A model generated the notes under the pieces. It worked only from the letters and a program-made list of their open reading frames with translations, ran no database searches and was not told the DNA's origin. Shown piece by piece: positions 55,800 to 64,000 of a stretch of DNA of 64,000 nucleotides (positions are counted from its first letter, which is position 1; each line of letters starts with the position of its first letter). The DNA lies in assembly GCA_031841125.1 (NCBI GenBank), contig CM063107.1, positions 11,952,467-12,016,466 of the forward strand, written 5' to 3'. Both the position numbers and the translations under genes were made by a program. This DNA is from Acanthococcus lagerstroemiae. Taxonomy: Eukaryota > Arthropoda > Insecta > Hemiptera > Eriococcidae.

Positions 55800-56330
55800 A
55801 TGCCATTCTTTTGTGCTGGTTTATGCTGAAAACCCTGTCATTTTGTGCTGTCCCCTCCCTTAGATATATGGAACAACTATTTTTTTTTTTTTTGGAATGG
55901 AGCTGTACAAATGGGAACATCCCCACTTTCGTCTAGGGGATCGAAAATGATGTCAATCAGTTGTGCTACTTTTGTGCTGGTTTGTGCTAAAAAACCCCGT
56001 CGTTTGTGCTGCTCCCTTTCTGAGATTCTCGGAAGAACGTTTGGGGCTGTAAAAACAAGAGCATCTCCACTCGACTGATGGGGTTGCAAGTGGTAGCATT
56101 TGTTAACGCTACATTTGTGCTAGTATGTGCTGAAACCCCGTTGTTTGTGTTCCTCCCCCTCCCGAGATATTAGAGATTACTAAGGCGGGGGCTAGAGAAC
56201 TGTTTTTTGAAAAAGGGGTTAGACAAAGGATTGAAAAGGGAAAAGTGAATGCAATCGTTCAATCTTTTGTCCTCCGTTTATGCTGGTTTGTGCTGCCACC
56301 CATAACCTCCTTGCTCATCTCCCTGTTATG
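55800..56330. repeat. ~145-160-bp tandem repeat with TTTGTGCTGG words
   Basis: Four units start near 55812, 55972, 56116 and 56277, each with TTTTGTGCTGGTTTGTGCTG, then AACCCCGTC, a TTTGTGCTG word and a C/T-rich segment. Confidence 0.75.
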
Positions 56331-56859
56331 AGAGGAGTCTTTGTTATACAGCAAGATACCTATCAGATTTACCTGAAAATGAAGCCCAAATGTTTGATTT
56401 CCTAAAATCATGACATTTACAAAGAAAATCATTCAGAATTCAATTTTTATTTTTTCGAAATTTCCCTTTAAGAGGTGATACTAGGATTCTTTGACTACCA
56501 TTCAAGGCCACTAGTAACATTTTCAGGTCCCCTAGGGGCCGACTTACAACCAAAAGCAAAATATGGTCCATGTTAGGCTACTTTACCTGTTTAGCACTGC
56601 TAATGGGTACTTTGATTTCAAAAGATCAAAAACGAAGTATAGTTCTGCTTAGTTGAGCAAACAGAAAAATTTTGAAGGGGCGGGGGATAGCTAATAATTC
56701 TGTAAGTTCAAAAGAACAAAAAATCGCAGGTAAAACTTATTATAGTTTCGAGCAGAGCGAGTGAAAATTTCTTGTTTTCCATTAGGGTTGTAAAAATTAG
56801 TAATTTTCAATTTTTCCCCAGCTCGGAGGAAGACAGGGTATTTATCCCTATAGTTCTTT

Positions 56860-57690
56860 AAAATTCTTTCAGACGTATTCTACTCGGTAAGAGTCTCACA
56901 GAAGAAACTCCTTCAGATTTGTTGAAGATTATTATTCCTGACTTTCCAACTCTTTTTTAACTCTTTTAGACTTTTACAAGACCCTTCAAGACTCATTGAG
57001 ATGAGCAGTAAAATAGATATTTGTAATTTCTCTCCTTGACTCCATATCCTCATAGGGTTTTAAAATTCTTTCAGACGTAGTTTATTCTTCGAAACTTCCA
57101 GAATTTTTCAAGACCATTTCTGAAACTTTTCATTCGTGTTCAAGATTATTATTTCAGATTCAATAGGTGGACTTTTCCAGACATTTACGAGACCTTTCGA
57201 GACTCGTTAAGATGAACAATAAAATGAGTATTTGTGTTTTGTTCCTGGCTCGGAAAGGGTAGGAGGAATTCTTTCTGACAATCTCTAAAAGATTTTCATT
57301 CTTGTTCAAGATTTTTATTTCGGACGCTATGAAGATATTTTTCGAGACATTTCCAGACATTTATAAGACCCTTCTCAGACTCGTTACGAATATGATAAGT
57401 AATAAAGTAAGTATTTTCAAGAAGGAGGAAGAAAGAGGTCACCCTTCCTTGAAATTTTTTTTTAGATTATTCTACTTTTCAAAACCCTTTAAAAACCCTT
57501 TGAGAATTGTTCAAGGTTATCTCTAAAACTCTTTCGGATTCAAGATTATTACACTGCGCTGTGCAAAGACTTTTTCAGACTCCCAGACTTTCACAAAACC
57601 ACTTCAGACTCGCTGAGAAGAGTCGTGAAATTGGTATTCTAAGGTTTTTCCTCGAGTCGGGAGGGGGTGGGGATATATCCCCACATTCTT
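56860..57690. repeat. ~170-230-bp degenerate tandem repeat
   Basis: CAAGATTATTATTTCAGA-like words at about 56924, 57140, 57307 and 57541, each followed by CTTTTCCAGACATTTACGAG-like and ACTCGTTAAGATGA-like words. Confidence 0.65.
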
Positions 57691-57929
57691 AAATGCGTAT
57701 ATCTGACATTTCAGTGCCCCTAATTCAGATCGTTGGTTTTCAAAAATACGCCTTCAATACTGAGAATCGCAATTTTAGTATCATGAGTGCTCAATAAGTT
57801 GCATATCTAGAAATAATAGGCGCATGGGCCTGCAACCATGAAATGCGTATCAGTGTTGTTAGTCAAACGAAAAGCCTCGTAAATTTTTGTTTCTAAATTA
57901 AAACAAAATATCGGGGGGGGGGGGAAATG

Positions 57930-58050
57930 TAATTATTAACGAGTCTTCAAGGATGTCTGGAAGTGTCTAGAAATATCTTCGTAGCGTCTGAAATAATAAT
58001 CTTCAACAAGAATGAAAAAGTGTTGGAGATTGCCTAGAAGAATCCCCCAT
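57930..58050. repeat. inverted copy of the 56860-57690 unit
   Basis: Its complement gives CTTGTTGAAGATTATTATTT and a CAGACGCTACGAAGATAT word, matching 57295-57350. Confidence 0.7.
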
Positions 58051-58129
58051 GCATTTCCAATTCTTGTTTCAATTTCTTTTTCCGTTTTGTTTTCAAATCA
58101 TAGTATTTGTGCCAAATATTTAAAGTCTT

Positions 58130-58500
58130 TCACGTTTTAAATTTGCTCCCTTTTTAAGTATATTTCCACTGGTTTCTTTATTTTTTGGTAATATTTCTGT
58201 TTTTTGGGCATTCAGTTCCAATCCCGACTTTCGGCATTCACGTTTCAATTCCCTAGCTTCCTCGTCGTCTCTTCAATAGTTTTACCTGTTAAGATTATAT
58301 CATCTGCAAATTGGAAATTGTTACTCCAGTTTATATTTATTTTGATTCCCCTCCCTTCCCAGTCCAATTTGCGAAATATCAACTCTACAATACTATTGAA
58401 GATATTGGGAGAAAAGGGGTCTCCTATTCGACCCCTCTATGAATTTAAAAGTTTTCCCCTTTTTATCGGTCATGGTATACTGAATCGAACGCCTTGTTGA
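58130..58500 (-). pseudogene. RTE-like reverse transcriptase fragment
   Basis: Translating the minus strand in shifting frames gives pieces of the reverse transcriptase palm: a GDPLFSQ-like strand, IVELIFRKLDWEGRGIKI and an FADDIILTGKT segment. Several frameshifts. It is a separate insertion from the fragment at 59042-60360, because the two cover overlapping parts of the domain. Confidence 0.65.
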
Positions 58501-58839
58501 AGTCAATGCGGTAAAAATGAGAAAAATGGCCAGATATGCACACGTATGCGTTGAAATATATGATTTTATGCAAAAATATGCAGAAATATGCGCGACCAAG
58601 TTCGGGTCATTTTACTTGGAATTCCGTGAATTGTAAAAATAATGTGGATATGCACAGACATAATCAATAAAAGAAATATGCAAATGCGTTAAAAAATTAT
58701 CCTAATGAGAACATATAATATACTTTGATTTTCGACTCCCAATCATTCATAAAGGACACAAAAATGGAATCACAAGAAAATTTATTACTCCATATCCACA
58801 CATTCATCCGGTTAACTTACATTTTATGACAATTTTAGC

Positions 58840-58960
58840 ATGTGCTTTCACTACTGGGTATACCTGAGCGATCGTAACACTCTGTCGGCATGCCCCCGAC
58901 ACGAATTCAGTGGTTGACATTTCCATGGAAATTTATTTTTCTTCCAGCCATGGATATTCA
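58840..58960. repeat. TTTCCATGGAAA array (family T), left piece
   Basis: Has TTTCACTACTGGGTATACCT and CATTTCCATGGAAATTTATT followed by CTTCCAGCCATG. The same order appears again from 60390 onward, so the RTE fragment at 59042-60360 interrupts or borders this array. Confidence 0.6.
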
Positions 58961-59041
58961 TTTATTTTATCAGCATATAAGTGTTTATTATAAAAATTTA
59001 TTCATTTTTCAGACGGACGAAATGGGCACGACCAGTTTGAG

Positions 59042-60360
59042 CTAACAGTAGTACCTATATTTATTAACTATTGCGACGCCTTCTACCATGGCCAGTGAGT
59101 CCCTTCCTCTCCGTCTTTTCGTTTGCCACACACACTGCCCAGCTTTGGGAAAATGCCTCCCTTTTCTTTTTCCAAAATTCTCTATCATGGGTACTTCTTT
59201 TCCACTTCGTTCCAAGAGTTTTGTCGAGCTCATCCCTCCAGCGGGTAATGAATGGGTCTCCCCTTTACCCTCCTGTAGTTACGCGGGGTCAACCCTTCCT
59301 CCTTATTCTCCCATTTGTCATCTGTTGCCCTCGAAATGTGATCTGCGTATTTCCACTTGTGGCTTTTAACTTCCTCCCCTAAGTCCTGCAGTTTTATTTT
59401 TGCCCTATTTTCCGAAAGGTTTACCCTATCATTTTTCTTTATGTTCAACATACTGCGTTCCATAGCGGTTTGTGTAGTACGCAGCCTGTTTACACTACCC
59501 TTGGTTAGCGCCCAAGTTTGAGCCCCGTATACTAACACCGGTTGTATACAGCTCTGCCAGGCCTCCGCCTTAGTCTTCACTGGAAGTTTACTTTTGAAGA
59601 CCTCTTTTAACTTCCAGTAATTGCTCCACCCGCTCTTGATCTTGCTAGACAGCTCTTTGTTTTTAGCGTTCCGGAAGGATATTGTTTGGCTGAGATATTT
59701 TGTTTCGCGCTCCCATATAATCTTTACGTTTGCCATTATGATAGATTCCTCTTGGGCGTTTGAAAGTAGGATGGTATTTTTTGTGTTAACCTCGAAACCG
59801 GCCATCTTACATGCAACTATAAATTCTTCTGCCATCTCTGTCAGGTCTTTCGGATTGTCTGCTATTAGGGAAACATCATCTGCAATTCCTCGGGAATTTT
59901 CCGTCAATTTTTAATCTCTTTATTATCCCATTCGCCCTCTCATAGCCTCTTCCAATGCACAGTTAAATAGATTTGGAGAGAGGGGATCACCCTGGCGAAC
60001 TCCTCTTTCCACTCTGAACTCTCTACCTTTCACATCAGTTTTGACTTGAGCTGTTGCTCCTTCATAGATATTTTTAATAACTTTGATTGCTTTTTTATTC
60101 ATGCCTTGAGCCAAGAGTGCCTACCAGAGTTACTCATGTTTTATAGAATCAAATGCTTTTTAAAAGTCTATTAGGAGAACGTAGATCGGGATTTTATATT
60201 CTGGTGCTTTTTCAATTATTTGGTTCATGATGAAGATTTGATCTATGGTTGAGTTGTTCTTTCGGAACCCAGCCTGTTCCCTGGCCTGGTTATAGTCCAA
60301 CTGAGGGTACAGCCTTTCCTCGATAATTTTCATAAAGAGTTTTCCAATATTAGAAGTAAG
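59042..60360 (-). mobile_element. RTE-clade LINE fragment, frameshifted
   Basis: Minus-strand pieces: GVRQGDPLSPNLFNCALEEA (about 60000), ADDVSLIADNP (about 59870), a long frame 59907-59230 with YGAQTWALTKGS and TTQTAMERSMLNIKK, and an upstream NQAREQAGFRKNNSTIDQI-like part near 60240. It is related to but distinct from the LINE at 47945-51120. It lacks the endonuclease and is broken between 59908 and 59923. Confidence 0.85.
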
Positions 60361-60369
60361 CCAACCATG

Positions 60370-61595
60370 GGTATAGTTGAGCGAAATTATATACTTTCAC
60401 TACTGGGTATACTTGAGCGAAAACCGTAACACTCCCCCCAGCATGCTCCCCCGACACGAAGCCAGTCCGTATGTTTAGCTCTTCATTGTGACAGTTCAGT
60501 TCAGTGGTTGAAATTTCCAGGAAATTTTCTTAATCTTGATTTTTGTTGCGTCCTGCGCGACTACAGTCTGCAGCCGTGTTGTTAATAGAAATTTCCATGG
60601 ACATTTTTTTTTATTAGACTGCGAAAGCATATAAAATGTTACACTATGTGTCTCTGTTAGAGACACGTATTTTCCTGATGTGTTAGAGGTGGGGGCAGTG
60701 AGGGAATGACATAATAAGACTTTTTTTTTCTGTTCTCCAGCTCAGTTCAGTTCACAATTCAGTTCAGTGGTGCATAGTACATGAAGTCAATCCGTATGAT
60801 TTAGCTCTTCATGGTCACCATTCAGTTCAGTGGTCAATATTTCCATGGAAATTTATTTTTCTTCCAGCTATGTTCTCATTGATCTTGATTCTAGCTGGCG
60901 TTTTTTGCTGCGTGACTGCAGTCTGCAGCCGTCTTGTTAATAGAAATTATCATGGAAATTTCTTTTAATTAGGGTGTGATCAATAAGGTCGAATTATTTA
61001 TTAAGGTCGGCTACAAGTAGCCGAGCCTATTGCAATTGAAGATACGGTTTCCAAACTGCCCTTAGTCCAAAAATTATTTTTTTGGGAAATCGATAAAAAC
61101 TGTGGGACACTGTACAAGTTCATTTAAAACTTATGTAAATGGTACAACTGAGTAGCCTGAATCCTCTACCGTACTACCAAAAACGCACAAAAATGAGAAT
61201 GCAGCCTATCTAGAATTATTGAAGGAAAAGTGGTCGAAATTCGTGGACAAAGGGCAGTTTGGTACTGGACGTAATACATGTAGGTCCCTTTCTTCCTGTC
61301 AGCTCACCGCTGCTTTTTGAATGCATGTAATTCGACCATCGGACGAGGTATCGACTATCGAGATTCTATGAAGTTACTTTTGTAGTGCTCGCATTGGCCA
61401 CTAGGTGGCGCTGAAAACCAAATTTTGATTTTTCTGGACTAAGGGCAGTTTGGAAACCGTATCTTCAATTGCTTTTTCTTCTTTGAACTTCTTAGTCAGT
61501 ATGATCTGAGTCACAGTTCAGTGCACACTACCGTTACTTCTCGAAAAACCAATTCAGTGATTGAAATTTCCATGGAAATTTATTTTTCTTCCAGC
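60370..61595. repeat. family T array, middle part, with a palindromic element at 61033-61473
   Basis: Repeated blocks: AATTTCCATGGAAATTTATT, CTTCCAGCCATGTTCTCATT, GACTGCAGTCTGCAGCCGT, GTTGTTAATAGAAATT. Period is several hundred bp and irregular. Within it CAATTGAAGATACGGTTTCC (61033) and GGAAACCGTATCTTCAATTG (about 61453) are perfect inverted arms of about 40 bp, marking a MITE or foldback. Confidence 0.65.
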
Positions 61596-62016
61596 CAGGG
61601 TTGGGCAGGATTTAAATCCTCAGGGATTTTAAATCCAAATTTCCAAAAATTCTGATTTTGGATTTCAAATACTTTTTCAAAAAGTATTTCGGGTTTCGGA
61701 TTCAACTCCTAAATATTAGCAAAGGATTTTCATTTTGATTATTCCAAAAGTAATTAAAATCCAAATCCAAAGATAGGGTTCTTGCAGCGCTGCGCTGTGG
61801 CCAAGCACCCTAAAAATCCTCATTTCATCAGTTTTAGAAAATTTACCATTAACTTATTGATGTCTTGAAAATCAAACCTTACATAGTGGTAGTTTTACAT
61901 CCATTTTGTTTTCGTATTCTGCGAACGCGAAGGAAGCTCAGTTGGCCACTTTAAATAAGTAAGAAGTTAGAACGCTGAACGCAAAATCCTAAAAATTTCC
62001 ATCTTTCACTGATTAC

Positions 62017-62266
62017 AATTGGACGCTGTTAAGCAAAAACCCGTACATGCGATAAACTCTGCTTTTTGAGAAAACGTAACATTAAAAGCCAATGTCTACG
62101 GACACATGTAGCGTTTACTGGTAAGCTTTTTTCAACGTGGATACAGATTTTTGTATCGGCGGCCCAATTTTAGAAAATTCTACTTTTTATGCTCTTTCCA
62201 AAAATACTAAGGTCTCATTTTGTCAACAAATGTCCCTTGGGCGGTTTTTGCTTAACAGCGTCTAAT
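62017..62266. mobile_element. mariner-like MITE (family M), copy 2
   Basis: Inverted ends TTGGACGCTGTTAAGCAAAA and TTTTTGCTTAACAGCGTCTA, flanked by TA (62015-62016 and 62267-62268). Related to 41335-41603. Confidence 0.75.
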
Positions 62267-62291
62267 TAGCATTTTAGCGCCGAGCTACAAA

Positions 62292-62470
62292 CAGGACTGC
62301 TTAGCCAACCGAAAGGGCTAAAAACTTAGCTAAAAGCTAACGACGGTTTCCATGCGATTGGCTTTGGCTAACAGCTAACATGGTCTCATTAGCTAGCCAA
62401 TGGCTAGGTAATTTTGAGCGAAAGTCGATCAGCTAACGGCTAAAAGCTTCGGCTTAGCTGAGCAGTCATG
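62292..62470. mobile_element. small hAT-like MITE filled with TAGCTAACGGCTAA words
   Basis: Ends CAGGACTGCTTAGCC and GCTTAGCTGAGCAGTCATG are imperfect inverted repeats. Flanks GCTACAAA and GCTATAGA agree at 6 of 8 positions. The interior repeats GCTAAAAGCTAACG-like words. Confidence 0.6.
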
Positions 62471-62756
62471 GCTATAGACAACAGAAGTTGTATGCGAACG
62501 TCCTCAGCCAATGGTAGAATGAAGATTGCGTGGGTGCTTACTGCTGAATTACTGAAATTTAGAAATCAAAATTCAAATTATTGGATTTTGGATTTAAAAC
62601 CCAAATTTTTCTGAAAATTGAGAGGGTTTTGGATTTTATTGGATTTGAAATTTTTTTCTAAAAAAGACTTGAGATTTTGAATTCAAATCCTTTTTTCGCC
62701 AGGATTTTAGATTTAAATATTGAGGTTCCCGGATTTTGCCCATCCCTGCTTCCAGC

Positions 62757-63240
62757 CATGTACTCATTGACCTTGATCTTAGCTAGCTTGTTGTTGCTGC
62801 GCGACGACAGTCTTCAGCCATGTTGTTGCTGCGCGACTGCAGTCTACAGGCATGTTGTTAATAAAAATTTCCATGGAAACTTTTTTTATTCGGATGTGAG
62901 ATCAGGTCAAATTGTATAATTTTTTTCTCGTCTTTTTTTTCTTCTTCGCTTCAATTTGAGTATCGTATATGTTTCACTACCGATGCTAGCAATGAAATGA
63001 GCTAAGGTGGACCGATAGTTTTTACTGGTAACTTAACAGACTGATCGGCTCGATAATTATGCATTAATTTGCATATAAAAATATATAAATTCAGCCCTCA
63101 TTAAGCCGAGAATCCACAATTTCAAGTATAATCAATGCACGAGTATTAACATAATATCGACTACAGTTGAAACTCCCCTGAATAATTATTTATTAATTTT
63201 CATTGGGCATGTTGAGTACGTTAGGAATGAAATGAGTTAA
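62757..63240. repeat. family T array, right end
   Basis: Contains CATGTACTCATTGACCTTGA, GCGACTGCAGTCTACAGGCA and GTTAATAAAAATTTCCATGG blocks of family T up to about 62890. The rest to 63240 is AT-rich with no feature. Confidence 0.5.
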
Positions 63241-63244
63241 GGAG

Positions 63245-64000
63245 GACCCAGTGGACAACATAGCAGCTGCTTTGCTTCGACACCTTCCACTGCAAATAAT
63301 CGACAAACTACTTTATATTTATAACAAAATCTGGCTTGATAAACTATTCCCATCAGAATTGCTAACTGCAATCGTCATCCCAATCCTGAAACCGGGAAAA
63401 GATCGCCCTTCTACCTCATTCTGCCAACCAATAGCGCTCACCTGCGTTCCATGTAAAATCCTAGAAAAAATCATCGCAAAACGACTACTATATGGACACT
63501 GAAGAAACTCAATATCTTATCTCCCTACCATTGCGGCTTTATGCAACACCATAGCACACTAACCCACTTTTTCGACGTGCAACAGAACATACAAGCTGCA
63601 TTCCAGTAAAACCAACATCTCATAGCAATTTTCTTTGATATTGAAAAAGCCTACGATACGGCATGGAGAAGAGGCACCGTTAGAAAACTCATTGAATCTC
63701 ACCTTCGTGGAAGACTAGTCCACTTTATAAACAACCTCCTCCACAACCGCTCAATCCAGGTCCGATTAGGAGGAACCCTATCACCGAAACAAACTCTCGA
63801 CAATGGTGTCCCTTAAGGCAGCATACTGAGTGTGTAGTGTGTACTATGTTTCTTGATACTAATCAACGACATTGTACACAAAATTCCAGCACCCATCAAA
63901 CTTCGACTCTTCGCTGACGATCTAAATATTACTCTCCAGACTGGCAACCTCCATTTCGCTGAAGGCATCCTTCAACTCTGCTTGAATGGACTGCAGGAAT
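63245..64000 (+). mobile_element. Jockey-clade LINE fragment, reverse transcriptase, runs off the window
   Basis: Plus strand. It starts abruptly at a GPxDNIAAALLRHLP-like segment (5'-truncated) and continues with AIVIPILKPGKDRP, CKILEKIIAKRL, a FFDIEKAYDTAWR segment (about 63630), VRLGGTLSPKQTLDNGVP (about 63765) and LRLFADDLNI (about 63905), which carries the catalytic Asp pair. Stops and a frameshift (near 63500, 63608 and 63815) mark it as a pseudogene. The Jockey assignment is by motif style. Confidence 0.85.

Larger units (their letters stand above)
61596..62748. mobile_element. hAT MITE filled with GGATTTTAAATCC words
   Basis: Ends CAGGGTTGGGCAGGATTTAA and TTTTGCCCATCCCTG, with a perfect 8-bp target duplication CTTCCAGC (61588-61595 and 62749-62756). 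Both outer parts of the interior consist of GGATTTTGGATTTAAATCC-like words. Two further elements are nested inside (62017-62266 and 62292-62470). Confidence 0.88.

Noticed and set aside
55699..56089. Opposite-strand frames of 70-77 codons
   Set aside because: They fall in a tandem repeat and mirror each other; no protein motif.

Overview
This is a repeat-dense window of an animal nuclear genome, almost certainly an arthropod and probably an insect. Coding exons are short, with GT-AG introns of either about 70-100 nt or several kb. The retroelements belong to the R1, Jockey and RTE clades, and many non-autonomous hAT, piggyBac-like and mariner-like DNA elements are present. The order is not resolved by anything I can see. 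There are no prokaryotic genes, tRNA or rRNA genes, or CRISPR arrays.

Three conserved host genes can be assembled exon by exon with consistent splice phases. (1) PSME4/PA200, the proteasome activator, lies on + at 496-19768 with 34 exons coding for about 1828 residues. (2) DCAF10, a WD40 substrate receptor for CUL4-DDB1, lies on + at 25322-32765 with 7 exons and 637 residues. (3) NOP14, a small-subunit processome protein, lies on - at 35740-40479 with 14 exons and 735 residues. DCAF10 and NOP14 converge tail to tail. Just upstream of NOP14, an inverted, decayed genomic copy of its first four exons lies at about 41606-42445.

All three genes carry transposons in their introns. PSME4 holds an antisense R1-like LINE (5600-8585), a 1.97-kb element with about 0.4-kb terminal inverted repeats and a tandem-repeat reading frame (11117-13089), a tRNA-derived SINE and several MITEs. 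DCAF10 holds a hAT MITE, a degenerate minisatellite and a piggyBac-like element. The PSME4-DCAF10 interval contains nested MITEs whose order of insertion can be read from target-site duplications.

From 42.4 kb to the right edge there is no host gene. This part holds a 1.6-kb hAT element with a perfect 8-bp target duplication and a transposase C-terminal fragment, a nearly intact RTE LINE with one frameshift, further RTE fragments, several families of degenerate tandem repeats present in both orientations, more nested hAT MITEs, and a Jockey reverse transcriptase running off the right edge.

The most unusual items are the long-TIR element in PSME4 intron 19, a class of hAT MITEs whose interiors are filled with copies of their own subterminal word, the inverted NOP14 duplicate, and a palindromic MITE family built on an AAAATGGCGG-like core.
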